Shown here in pieces: positions 27,654 to 36,433 of a stretch of DNA of 64,000 bases. The position numbers were made by a program, and so were the translations under genes. The stretch is from Bacteroides stercorirosoris. Lineage in GTDB: Bacteria; Bacteroidota; Bacteroidia; Bacteroidales; Bacteroidaceae. Below the pieces are notes generated by a model, which searched no databases, was not told where the DNA came from, and was given only the letters and a program-made list of their open reading frames with translations. Numbering within the stretch: the stretch's first letter is position 1; every line of letters starts with the position of its first letter. The stretch covers positions 1 to 64,000 of the forward strand of contig NZ_FQZN01000015.1 in NCBI RefSeq assembly GCF_900142015.1, read 5' to 3'.

Positions 27654-28091
27654 AATCTTTTCTGTTTTAAATGATTTAATAATAATAGGTATAATACATT
27701 TCTCTTATCTCATCCGGAAGCAAGCAGCATTTCACCGTGAGGCCTCAACAGTCAGACGTTCTGGTTTCTCAGATTCGATGTTGCAAAGTTAGGGTGAGAT
27801 GCATCGGAAAGCAAGGAAATGGCATCTACCGATAATTTAAGTAAATCACTATCAAACAACACATTACAATATCGTCATCTCTACAGGGGATAGAATGAAG
27901 GAAAAACAAGAGAAGACGGAAAAGAAGAAGATTTGGCAATAGGCTCTACAAGAGAAAGAACTAAAGAGCTGATAATGAATGGATGCTTTGGGGAGCATCT
28001 CTACAAGCAGACTTTTTCTTGATTACGCGAGCCTTATTGAACCTTGCAGTCATTACTACAAACTTATAGAATCGCCCACGCACTATTTATT
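27654..28091. other. Intergenic region upstream of the HU-like gene
   Basis: These 438 bases hold a minus-strand promoter (27784-27815), a 5' leader of roughly 130 bases for the HU-like gene, and a GC-richer patch at 27713-27765 within that leader that could fold. From 27816 to 28091 I see only a short hairpin (GATGCT/AGCATC at about 27982-27999). No coding frame with family support is present. Confidence 0.6.
27784..27815 (-). promoter_or_regulatory. Probable promoter of the HU-like gene
   Basis: On the minus strand CTTG (plus 27812-27815; three of four match TTTG), a 20-base spacer and TAACTTTG (plus 27784-27791) fit the Bacteroides promoter pattern. The leader to the ATG at 27653 is about 125 bases, long enough for regulation of the histone-like gene. 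Confidence 0.6.
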
Positions 28092-28637
28092 TCATATCTT
28101 TTTAATAACGCGTGCAGGATTTCCGGCTACTATAGTACTTGACTCAACATCACGGGTAACCACACTTCCCGCACCTACCACGCTATTTTCTCCAATAGTC
28201 ACACCCGGAAGAATAGTAGCGCCTGCTCCTATCCATGCCCTACGACAGATATGCACTGGTTTACAAGTAATAACCATTCTGTTTTCAAGATCATGATTAT
28301 TTGATATAAGTTGTACATTAGCGGCTATCTGTACTTCATCATCAATGGTAATGCCACCGGCAGACATCATCAGACAGCCGTTCATGATAATAACGTTTCT
28401 CCCTATTTTTACATTATGGGCACGTACCACTGTTAGCGGGGTATTAATCCGGCTCCCCGTCCCCATATCAGGAAAAAGCCGATGAAGCAGTTCATCATAT
28501 TCTTCTGTCATCGGCATAGTGTGGTTCAACCGGAAAAGCAGTTGTGCCTGCTCCTTTGCCAAGAGCAAATCCGCTTCGCTTTGGTGGGCACAGTCTATTC
28601 TTATTTCTTTCATTGTTCTGTTTTTATTTTTTTGCAA
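28092..28637 (-). CDS. Sugar O-acetyltransferase, hexapeptide (Maa/NodL) type
   Basis: A 181-residue protein. After a short helical N-terminus (QSEADLLLAKEQAQLLFRLN) the hexapeptide repeats start at about residue 70 (VVRAHNVKIGRNVIIMNG) and run to the end. The catalytic His is in LISNNHDLENR, and WIGAGATILPGVTIGEN and VVGAGSVVTRDV are the classical coils. The enzyme transfers acetyl from acetyl-CoA to a sugar hydroxyl; substrate unknown. A minus-strand TATCTTTG box lies just upstream of the ATG at 28637. Confidence 0.9.
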   Translation of the reverse strand: MQKNKNRTMKEIRIDCAHQSEADLLLAKEQAQLLFRLNHTMPMTEEYDELLHRLFPDMGTGSRINTPLTVVRAHNVKIGRNVIIMNGCLMMSAGGITIDDEVQIAANVQLISNNHDLENRMVITCKPVHICRRAWIGAGATILPGVTIGENSVVGAGSVVTRDVESSTIVAGNPARVIKKI

Positions 28638-28725
28638 AGATAGCCTGTCGTTTTCAATGTCGTAATAGATAAATTACGGATTTAACAACCAAATTTCCGG
28701 TTTTATGATTTAATCGACTAATAAT

Positions 28726-29346
28726 TTATTTATTCCTCATATACACCACATTCCTCCCCGTGCCACACCTTATCAGCAATCCATCCTCAATAAACAGGTT
28801 CAAGTCCGTAACCGCCTGCTTCACGCTGCGTCCTGTCAAGCGGGCATACTGTGCACGGTTGATGCAGGGCTGTTCTTGTTGCAAATACTCATCAAGCAAG
28901 CGGAAACGCTGCTCTACGGACAGAAGCGGCGTAGAAGATTCGGGCTTGGATGACGACTGCGGATGACGTTCCAATCGCATTTTTTTATCTAATTCTTTAT
29001 AGAATTCCTTCCCTAAACGGAAGTTCAAGCCGCGAAGCGTCACCGAAGCGGCACGCAGTTCTTTTTTTTCCATTGCTTCGCGACGGCAATTCAGTGAAGG
29101 GGTGAAATAGCCAAGTTCGCCCAGTTCCACCGTCCAACCATCGGCAAGGCAGTCACGCAACTCGTCCATAAAGGCGGCCATCGCACCTTCCAACAGGCTG
29201 CGGCTGATGCCGGTGAAAAGGTGGACACGGTTTATAAATTCTTTCCGTTCAATGGTTCCTTTAGGTATGAAACGGGCGTAAAGGGGTTGCTGCTCACCGG
29301 TTTGGCGAATGTCAGGCTTCTCAAAAAGATCATAATATGCACTCAT
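28726..29346 (-). CDS. HU-like protein fused to a helix-turn-helix-like C-terminus
   Basis: A 206-residue protein. Residues 20-120 follow the Bacteroidota HU-like pattern (RKEFINRVHLFTGISRSLLEG, WTVELGELGYFTPSLNC). A linker rich in Ser/Pro (residues 127-142) leads to a C-terminal region LSVEQRFRLLDEYLQQEQPC then YARLTGRSVKQAVTDLNLFIE and GLLIRCGTGRNVVYMR. That last part looks like a small winged-helix domain. It differs from the other HU-like protein 1 kb away, which lacks this domain. It probably binds DNA at more specific sites (inference). Confidence 0.8.
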   Translation of the reverse strand: MSAYYDLFEKPDIRQTGEQQPLYARFIPKGTIERKEFINRVHLFTGISRSLLEGAMAAFMDELRDCLADGWTVELGELGYFTPSLNCRREAMEKKELRAASVTLRGLNFRLGKEFYKELDKKMRLERHPQSSSKPESSTPLLSVEQRFRLLDEYLQQEQPCINRAQYARLTGRSVKQAVTDLNLFIEDGLLIRCGTGRNVVYMRNK

Positions 29347-29750
29347 CTATCTATTTTTTATGGGGTACTCCACATCAGAAAACATGAAGTGCCGGGGTTA
29401 AGTGGTCGCGCCGCCATTTCTATCTCTTTTTCCTACGACGGCTAAGGGAAATCGCAGTAAACATTTATTCTTTCCATCATGGAGAAAGTTTCTTTCCACC
29501 ACAGGGATTCTTTCTTTCCTCCATGGTGGAAAGAAAGAATCCCTGTGGTGGAAAGAAATAGTATTCGTATACAAATGTACTAAGCTTCCGTAACAAAAGC
29601 AATAGAAATGCCTAAGAAAAAGATTAATCGACCGCAAAGAGATTTCTCATGCCAGAAACATCCAAACAAACTACCCGGCAAGCTTGTTGATGTCGCAGGA
29701 ACTGAGTATCTTTGTCCTGCAAGTAACGTCAGAAAAAAGAAGAAGGAATC
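29347..29750. other. Intergenic region between HU-fusion and ATPase genes
   Basis: These 404 bases lie between two divergent genes. Most is the second copy of the palindromic element (29398-29617). The rest (29618-29750) is the AT-rich upstream region of the ATPase gene. No other gene is seen. Confidence 0.65.
29398..29617 (-). repeat. Dispersed palindromic element, copy 2
   Basis: Reverse-oriented copy of the element at 9801-10018 with nearly the same length. Its stem is perfect: arms 29489-29519 and 29528-29558 (31 bases each) around an 8-base loop. Outside the stem the conserved tail (plus 29400-29470) and head (CCTAAGA at plus 29611-29617) align with copy 1. Read on the minus strand, the open frame shared with copy 1 ends at the TAA at 29400-29398. 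Confidence 0.85.
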
Positions 29751-31322
29751 ATGATGAAATACCCCATTGGAATACAGAGTTTCGAGAAGATCCGCATCAA
29801 CGACTTCGTTTATGTGGATAAAACGGCCTTGGTATATGACCTGGTAAACACAAGCGCGGTATGTTTCCTCAGCCGCCCCCGCCGTTTCGGGAAAAGCCTT
29901 CTGGTCAGTACGCTCGAAAACTATTTTCTGGGGAAGAAAGAGCTTTTCCGAGGACTTGCCATAGAGAAATTGGAGAAGAACTGGTATGTGCACCCGGTGT
30001 TCAAGATGGATTTCAACGGAGTAGTTTATAAAGAGAAAGGACAACTCACAGAAACAATCCTGTTCTATATAGGTGAATGGGAAAAAATCTACGGTAAAAC
30101 ACCTGTCAATGCCCCCATAGGCAAACGTTTTGAATCACTACTGAAGCAGGCTTTCGAGCAGACCGGCCGACGTGCCGTAGTGCTGATAGACGAATATGAC
30201 AAGCCCATACTCGACGTGCTCGACACTCCGCTGGAAGACGTCAACCGGGATACGCTGAAAGCTTTCTACTCCACCTTCAAGAGTGCGGACGACTTCTTGC
30301 AATTCGTGCTGCTCACGGGGGTGACGAAGTTTTCGCAAGTCAGTGTGTTCAGTGGATTCAACCAGCCGAGGGATATCAGCATGAATCCCGATTTTAACAC
30401 TTTGTGCGGCATCACTCAGGAAGAATTGGAACATCACTTTGCCGAACCGATTGCTGCATTGGCCCAAAAATACAAGTGCAGCCTGCAAGAAATGGAGAAA
30501 CGCCTTAAACTACAATATGACGGTTATCATTTCAGCGACAGACTGACAGGGATATATAACCCCTTCAGCCTGCTCAATGCTTTTATCAACAACCGGATTG
30601 ATGATTATTGGTACAAAACCGGTACGCCCACCTACCTCCAGGTGTTGCTACAGCACAACCATGAACAGCTCAACGAACTGACCGGAAGGTATTACGCTCC
30701 CGAAATGTTTGTGGACTATAAAGCGGATGTGGAGAAACCCCTGCCGATGATTTACCAGAGCGGATATCTCACCATCAAGGATTATGACCCGGAAAGCGGC
30801 GAATTCCTGCTGGACTTCCCCAATAACGAAGTACGCAAGGGCTTCCTCACGATGATTGCTTCCGGCTATCTGAAAACTAAAGAAATGGAGGTTTCCAACT
30901 GGATATCAGATGCCATCAAACTGCTGAAACAAGGCGAGACGCGAGCTTTCCGCGACTCACTCACCGCCTTCCTGTCGAGCATTTCCTATGACTCCCACGG
31001 ATCTGTGAAATCTGAAGAAGCCGCCGAAAAGCATTTTCAATACACATTCTATCTCATCCTGCGCTTGCTGGGCGAGAACAACTGCCGCCTGCTGAACGAG
31101 CAGACACAGGCCAAAGGCCGTGTGGACTGCATTCTCGAATTCAAGAACTACATTTATATCTTCGAGTTTAAGCTGGATGGTTCCGCATCCGAGGCTCTGA
31201 AGCAAATTGAAGAGCGGCAGTATGCCCGGCCGTATCTCACGGACAGCCGGACAATCATACGCATCGGTGTAAACTTCTCATCAGAAACAATGACTGTAGA
31301 AGAATGGGAAGAAATGCGATAA
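29751..31322 (+). CDS. AAA-ATPase-like protein with C-terminal PD-(D/E)XK nuclease-like domain
   Basis: A 523-residue protein of the family pairing an AAA-ATPase-like domain with a DUF1703 region. It starts GIQSFEKIRINDFVYVDKTA. The P-loop is FLSRPRRFGKSLLVSTLE near residue 45 and Walker B is RAVVLIDEYDKPILDV near residue 145. The C-terminal domain has GRVDCILEFKNYIYIFEFKL near residue 464, a D-x(n)-E-x-K nuclease core. Such genes are multicopy in Bacteroidota; the cellular role is not established. The last codons form half of a long hairpin (31291-31356). Confidence 0.88.
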   Translation: MMKYPIGIQSFEKIRINDFVYVDKTALVYDLVNTSAVCFLSRPRRFGKSLLVSTLENYFLGKKELFRGLAIEKLEKNWYVHPVFKMDFNGVVYKEKGQLTETILFYIGEWEKIYGKTPVNAPIGKRFESLLKQAFEQTGRRAVVLIDEYDKPILDVLDTPLEDVNRDTLKAFYSTFKSADDFLQFVLLTGVTKFSQVSVFSGFNQPRDISMNPDFNTLCGITQEELEHHFAEPIAALAQKYKCSLQEMEKRLKLQYDGYHFSDRLTGIYNPFSLLNAFINNRIDDYWYKTGTPTYLQVLLQHNHEQLNELTGRYYAPEMFVDYKADVEKPLPMIYQSGYLTIKDYDPESGEFLLDFPNNEVRKGFLTMIASGYLKTKEMEVSNWISDAIKLLKQGETRAFRDSLTAFLSSISYDSHGSVKSEEAAEKHFQYTFYLILRLLGENNCRLLNEQTQAKGRVDCILEFKNYIYIFEFKLDGSASEALKQIEERQYARPYLTDSRTIIRIGVNFSSETMTVEEWEEMR

Positions 31323-31356
31323 ACACCCCGCATTTCTTCCCATTCTCCAACAGTCA
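31291..31356. terminator. Hairpin formed by the end of the ATPase gene and its 3' flank
   Basis: Arms 31291-31318 and 31329-31356 (28 bases) match with two mismatches around a 10-base loop. The left arm is the final coding sequence (TVEEWEEMR), so the right arm mirrors the gene's own end. It lies between convergent genes and could end transcription from both sides, though no strong T run follows. Confidence 0.8.
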
Positions 31357-31367
31357 CACTATCTTAT

Positions 31368-33605
31368 TTACTTCAATTCAAACGGTACCACCCCGCGGAC
31401 ATCTGCAGAAGAAGCACCGATATAAGCCTTGAACTTACCCGGTTCGGCCGTCCATTCACCCACCGTCTCATCATAGAACTTCAAGTCCTCCGGAGTTATT
31501 GTGAAGGAGACTTCTTTTTCTTCACCCGGTGTCAAAGCTATCTTTCGGAAAGCCTTCAACTCTTTCAGCGGACGCAGGACACTACATTTCTCATCACCGA
31601 TATAAAGCTGTACGACCTCTTTTCCGGCAACGTTTCCTGTATTCTTCACGGGGATGGTTACAGTCAGTGTGCCATCAGCGGCAATTGTTTTGGCGGACGC
31701 TACCGGTTTGCCATAAGCAAATGTCGTATAGCTCAGGCCATAGCCGAAAGGAAACAGGGCAGGTGTTTTCTTGGTATCGTGCCAGCGGTAGCCTACCAGG
31801 ATGTCTTCCTTATAAACCTGCTTGATACTATCTCCCGGATAACTCAGTTCATCAAAGGCATGGGCGCCGCAATCTGTCAGTTTCACCGGGAAAGAGAAAG
31901 GTAGTTTTCCACTGGGATTGACCGCGCCACTCAAAACATCGGCAAGGGAATTGCCACCCATAGAGCCCAGATACCAGCCTTGCACAATAGCCGGAACTTT
32001 GTTCAGCCACGGCATCTCCACAGCATTACCACTCAGCAACACCAACACCAGATTCTTATTAACACTCAGCAAAGATTCTATCAATTCATTCTGCCCGAAC
32101 GGCAAGCCATACGTCAGGCGGTCGCCGGCTTCACAGTCCTGGAAGTGATTTTTGTTTAATCCGCCGAATAAGATAACCAGGTCAGCATCTTTAGCCAGTT
32201 CCGTTGCAGCGGTACGTAAAGAGTCTGTTATGGCCTGCGGGATTTCTTCGGCACGACCATACATAGGGCGTCCGGCGGCATAACCTTGGGTATAAGTCAC
32301 CTTGTCACCATACAGGGAGCGCATACCATCCAACGGAGAAACCATATCCTTCACTTTCAGTTCGGAGGAGCCACCGCCCTCGTTCAACAAGCGGACGGCA
32401 TTATCACCAACTACCAGGATGCGCTGGTATTTTGCTGCATCAAGCGGTAGTAGCGGGGCTGCGGTTTTCTGCCGGGAAGTTCCCTTGGAGGCAGTTGCCG
32501 GAGCATTCTTCAGAAGCACAATACCTTCGTTGCCAATCTCACGGGCTGCCCGGTAATGCTCTTCAGAAGTCAATGAGCCGTATGGTTTCTGACGATTCAT
32601 CGCTGTACGGAATATCAGGCGGAGGATACGGGAAGCTTTATCATCTACCGTACTCATGGGAACTTTACCCTCCTTCAACATCCGGAGATAAGGGCTTGCC
32701 AGATAATAATCGTCATAAGTAAATACACTTTCAGAAGTCAGACCGTTGGTATAAGAGCCCATTTCAATATCGAGGCCGTTCATGGCAGCTTCGTAAGTGT
32801 CGTGGGCACCGCCCCAGTCAGTTACAACTACGCCATCAAAGCCCCAGTCATCTTTCAATATCTTATTCAACATCAAGTCGTTGTGACAGGCATGCTGACC
32901 ACGTATCTTATTGTAAGCTCCCATCACCGTCCAGGCACCGCCTTGTTGTACGGCAGCTTTAAAAGCGGGCAGATAGATTTCGTGCAGGGCACGGTCACTG
33001 AGTTCCACATCAATATGGCCGCGCCATAACTCCTGGTTGTTCAGCGCGTAATGTTTCACACTGACGGCTACACCGTTTTTCTGTACTTCCTGAATATAAG
33101 GCACACACATCACTCCCGCCAGATAAGGGTCTTCACCCATATACTCAAAGTTCCGGCCATTCAACGGAGTACGATAGATATTAACACCGGGACCGAGAAG
33201 CACATCTTTTTCGCGATAACGCGCTTCTTCACCGATGGCTTTGCCGTAGATGGCGGACATTTCCGGATTCCAGGTGGCCGCAAGGCAGGTCAGGGCGGGA
33301 AATGCAGTGATGCTGTCGTTTGTCCATTTGGCATAGCCCCAGTCATTCCAGTTGATTTCGGCACGGACGCCGTGGGGGCCATCACTCATCCAAAGTTCGG
33401 GAATGCCGAGCCGGGGGACGCCGGGGCTGCTGAATTTACTCTGGGCATGGCAAAGGGCTACTTTCTCTTCCAGCGTCATGCGGCTGAGAGCATCTTTCAC
33501 GCGTGCTTCAATAGGTTTGGTATCATCTAAATACACAGGAGTCTGCGCAGTCAGAGTTCCTACTGAGCAGGCAAACAAAAGGGTTGCAAAGAGTTGTTTC
33601 TTCAT
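31368..33605 (-). CDS. GH3 glycoside hydrolase (probable beta-glucosidase)
   Basis: A 745-residue enzyme with signal peptide (LFATLLFACSVGTLTAQ). GH3 landmarks are: MTLEEKVALCHAQSKF at the N-terminus, MSDGPHGVR, SVKHYALNNQE, and the nucleophile Asp in GVVVTDWGGAHD near residue 261. The second lobe has ILVVGDNAVRLLNEGGGSSEL, and a C-terminal fibronectin-type domain ends the protein. GH3 beta-glucosidases release glucose from xyloglucan core oligosaccharides once other side chains are gone. It follows the GH2 gene by 51 bases and ends the glycosidase run, convergent with the ATPase gene. Confidence 0.9.
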   Translation of the reverse strand: MKKQLFATLLFACSVGTLTAQTPVYLDDTKPIEARVKDALSRMTLEEKVALCHAQSKFSSPGVPRLGIPELWMSDGPHGVRAEINWNDWGYAKWTNDSITAFPALTCLAATWNPEMSAIYGKAIGEEARYREKDVLLGPGVNIYRTPLNGRNFEYMGEDPYLAGVMCVPYIQEVQKNGVAVSVKHYALNNQELWRGHIDVELSDRALHEIYLPAFKAAVQQGGAWTVMGAYNKIRGQHACHNDLMLNKILKDDWGFDGVVVTDWGGAHDTYEAAMNGLDIEMGSYTNGLTSESVFTYDDYYLASPYLRMLKEGKVPMSTVDDKASRILRLIFRTAMNRQKPYGSLTSEEHYRAAREIGNEGIVLLKNAPATASKGTSRQKTAAPLLPLDAAKYQRILVVGDNAVRLLNEGGGSSELKVKDMVSPLDGMRSLYGDKVTYTQGYAAGRPMYGRAEEIPQAITDSLRTAATELAKDADLVILFGGLNKNHFQDCEAGDRLTYGLPFGQNELIESLLSVNKNLVLVLLSGNAVEMPWLNKVPAIVQGWYLGSMGGNSLADVLSGAVNPSGKLPFSFPVKLTDCGAHAFDELSYPGDSIKQVYKEDILVGYRWHDTKKTPALFPFGYGLSYTTFAYGKPVASAKTIAADGTLTVTIPVKNTGNVAGKEVVQLYIGDEKCSVLRPLKELKAFRKIALTPGEEKEVSFTITPEDLKFYDETVGEWTAEPGKFKAYIGASSADVRGVVPFELK

Positions 33606-33656
33606 AATTATTACATTTAATAAGATAAGTAGTTAGTAGTTGGTAGTAAGTAGTTA
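33606..33656. repeat. Short-period linker between GH2 and GH3
   Basis: The 51-base gap is made of GTAGTTA/GTAGTAAGTAG words with a small inverted repeat (AAGTAGT and ACTACTT) next to the GH2 stop. Such short-period linkers also occur at two other operon joints in this window. It holds no gene. Confidence 0.5.
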
Positions 33657-36245
33657 CTATTTACTACTTGCAGCCATCACCGCCGATTTTAATCCATCTG
33701 CCGTAGCCGTCAGCTTAATCCCGCCTGACTGACTGTTGTTCTGAATCACCACCAGGCACTTCCCGTAGAAAGCCTTGCGACGGTCGGCCTTGAAGGGTTT
33801 CATAGAAATGGGACTGCCATTATCCACACCGGCAATGAAGCCCGCACCTTGCACATCAAACATGACCTGATTATCCGCATTCGGACAAAGATTACCATCC
33901 TTATCCAATATTTCTACCGATATGAAAATGAGGTCTTTCCCATCCGACTTTATTTCACTCCGGTCAGCCGTCAGCCGTATCTGCGCAGGTTCACCCGCAG
34001 TGCGGATTTCCCGTTCAAGCACCGTCTTTCCATTCCGGCGTGAAACGGCACGTACCACACCCGGTTCATACTTCACGCGCCACATCACATGAAAATCATC
34101 TTTTCCTTTTGTACGGATGCCTTGTGACTTACCGTTCACAAAAAGTTCCACTTCATCGGCATTATTATAGTAAGCCCACATATCGATGTCCTGACCCGGC
34201 GTCCAGTTCCAATGCGGGAAGAGATGCAATACTTCCTTTCCGGGATTCCATTCCGACTGATAGAGGTAATACACATCTTTCGGGAAACCGGCCAGGTCTA
34301 CAATTCCAAAATAAGAACTGCGTGCCGGCCATCCGTAGGGAGTGGGTTCTCCGATATAATCAAATCCCGTCCAGACGTATTGTCCGCTGATAAAAGCGTT
34401 GTTCTTCACATGGCGCATGGTTCCTTCATGGCTATTCCCCCAGGGAACATGGCAATTATCGTATGAAGAACAAGAGAACGAAGCATCATAATAAGGCTTA
34501 TCCCAACGTTCGGGACAAAGCACCGTTTCATCACTCGGCATACGGTAATAACCGCGCGTCATCAGTGCCGACACACTCTCCGTCACAATAAACGGCTTAC
34601 CGGGAAAGTTTTCGGGTACACCTGCAAACCAATCGTCATGATAATTAAAGCCGATGATGTCCAACGCTTCCGAACGGAATAAATGATTATTCGGATTCGG
34701 CTCATTACAGCCTGCCGTCACGGGACGGGTGGAATCCAGTTTCTTCACCATATCCACCAACTTTTTCGTCAGCAAAGAATTGACACTCATCTCACCTTCC
34801 TTTGCCAGCATACTTTTGTCATGTCCGAAATTCAGTATCAGGTTTGCCTCTTCAAGGGTCAGCGTATCTGCCTTCGCGTCCGACCATTGTTCGAGCACTT
34901 CATTGCCGATGCTCCAGATAAAGATGGAGGGATGGTTGCGGTCGCGGAGTATCAGGTCGGTCAGATCGCGTTCGTGCCAGTCGTTGAAGTAACGGGAATA
35001 GTCATGGGCTGTTTTCCTTTTCCGCCACATATCGAATGTCTCGTCCATCACGATGAAGCCCATGCGGTCGCAAAGGTCGAGCAATTCCGGTGCGGGCGGG
35101 TTATGGGAACAACGGATGCCGTTGCATCCCATTTCTTTCAGTATCTCCAACTGGCGTTCGATGGCACGGAGGTTGACGGCTGCGCCCAGGCATCCCAAGT
35201 CGTGGTGCATACAGACACCGTTTATCTTCACTTGTTCTCCGTTCAGGATGAATCCTTTCTGTGCATCGAAACGAAAAGTACGGATGCCGACAGGGGTATC
35301 ATAGACATCAAGTACTTCACCGGTCTTTTTCTCTTTGACAATGCTTCTTACTTTATATATATAAGGGTTATCAAGACTCCAAAGGTTCGGATTATCCAAG
35401 ACCATCTCCTGCTCCACCCGATTCGGAACGGCAGACATCATCTGAACCTCCGAAACAGTCTCTCCCACCACATTTCCGTCAGCATCAATCAACCGGGATT
35501 GCAGAATGATATCTGCCAGAGGAACAATTTCCGAATCGAACACAACATACGTGCCGTCGGCTTGCCTCACTGAATCCGTCATTTGCGCCTCAACGTCGTA
35601 TTGCAATTGGGTACGTATCACTAACCGGGCATTGTTCTTGGATACTTCATCAGCCACAACGTATGTGCCCCATTGCGATACGTGCACCGGATTAAGTTTT
35701 GCGAGCCACACGTTGCGGTAGATGCCGCAGCCCGAATACCAACGGGAATTGGGTTGCTCGGCATTGTCCACACGGACGGCAATGACGTTCTTTTCCCCCC
35801 ACTTGATATGGGGAGTCAGGTCGTAACTGAATGAAACATATCCGTAGGGGCGAACACCCAGGGAATGGCCGTTGATGAAAACTTCGGAGTTCATGTATAC
35901 GCCGTCAAAGTCAATCCTGAGGCGTTTGCCTTCGTCCGCTTTATCGGCTATGAAGGTTTTGCGATACCAGCCGATGCCGCCGGGCAACGCACCGCCACCC
36001 GTACCGGAGGGATTGTCCTTACTGAATTCTCCTTCGATGGCCCAGTCATGCGGCAGATTCAATGTCCGCCAAGCCGTGTCATCGTAGTCGGGACGGGAGG
36101 CCAATGAATCATCACCTAAACGAAAGGTCCAGTCGGCGGTAAAGTCCTGCCGACGGTCGTTCGTCATCTTCTCAGCGGAGGTGCAGCTTCCTACCGTCAG
36201 AAAAAGAAGAAAACAGGATATTTGTATTAGTAATAATCGTTTCAT
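33657..36245 (-). CDS. GH2 glycoside hydrolase with DUF4982 (probable beta-galactosidase)
   Basis: An 862-residue lipoprotein (signal FLLFLTVGSC). The sugar-binding domain has DFTADWTFRLGD and LNLPHDWAIEGEFS. The barrel carries the acid/base Glu in FIWSIGNEVLEQW (about residue 448) and the nucleophile in PFIVTESVSALMTRG (about 554). After the barrel, WNWTPGQDIDMWAYYNNADEV and VELFVNGKSQGIRTKG belong to DUF4982 and an Ig-like C-terminal domain. In xyloglucan loci a GH2 removes side-chain galactose, which fits its place between GH31 and GH3. The structured 188-base gap upstream contains the palindrome 36260-36429. Confidence 0.9.
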   Translation of the reverse strand: MKRLLLIQISCFLLFLTVGSCTSAEKMTNDRRQDFTADWTFRLGDDSLASRPDYDDTAWRTLNLPHDWAIEGEFSKDNPSGTGGGALPGGIGWYRKTFIADKADEGKRLRIDFDGVYMNSEVFINGHSLGVRPYGYVSFSYDLTPHIKWGEKNVIAVRVDNAEQPNSRWYSGCGIYRNVWLAKLNPVHVSQWGTYVVADEVSKNNARLVIRTQLQYDVEAQMTDSVRQADGTYVVFDSEIVPLADIILQSRLIDADGNVVGETVSEVQMMSAVPNRVEQEMVLDNPNLWSLDNPYIYKVRSIVKEKKTGEVLDVYDTPVGIRTFRFDAQKGFILNGEQVKINGVCMHHDLGCLGAAVNLRAIERQLEILKEMGCNGIRCSHNPPAPELLDLCDRMGFIVMDETFDMWRKRKTAHDYSRYFNDWHERDLTDLILRDRNHPSIFIWSIGNEVLEQWSDAKADTLTLEEANLILNFGHDKSMLAKEGEMSVNSLLTKKLVDMVKKLDSTRPVTAGCNEPNPNNHLFRSEALDIIGFNYHDDWFAGVPENFPGKPFIVTESVSALMTRGYYRMPSDETVLCPERWDKPYYDASFSCSSYDNCHVPWGNSHEGTMRHVKNNAFISGQYVWTGFDYIGEPTPYGWPARSSYFGIVDLAGFPKDVYYLYQSEWNPGKEVLHLFPHWNWTPGQDIDMWAYYNNADEVELFVNGKSQGIRTKGKDDFHVMWRVKYEPGVVRAVSRRNGKTVLEREIRTAGEPAQIRLTADRSEIKSDGKDLIFISVEILDKDGNLCPNADNQVMFDVQGAGFIAGVDNGSPISMKPFKADRRKAFYGKCLVVIQNNSQSGGIKLTATADGLKSAVMAASSK

Positions 36246-36259
36246 GATCTTTATTCTAT

Positions 36260-36429
36260 AAATGATAATTTAGCGGGCGGATGCCCGCTAAAAATTGACA
36301 ATTGACAATTGACAATTAACAATTAGGCTGCGCTATATTGTGCTTAAACAATCGTTCCGAATGGTAATTGTCAATTGTTAATTGTCAATTGTCAATTTTT
36401 AGCGGCAAAGCCGCTAAATTATCATTTAA
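36260..36429. repeat. Nested palindrome filling the GH31-GH2 gap
   Basis: The arms 36260-36276 and 36413-36429 pair perfectly. Each side then carries its own mini hairpin (TAGCGGGC/GCCCGCTA at left, TAGCGGC/GCCGCTA at right), and inside them tandem AATTGAC/AATTAAC words (about 36293-36325) mirrored by GTCAATT/GTTAATT words (about 36367-36400). The centre, about 36326-36366, is unique. The whole region from GH31 stop to GH2 start is used. It may attenuate or process the transcript. Confidence 0.85.
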
Positions 36430-36433
36430 CTGT

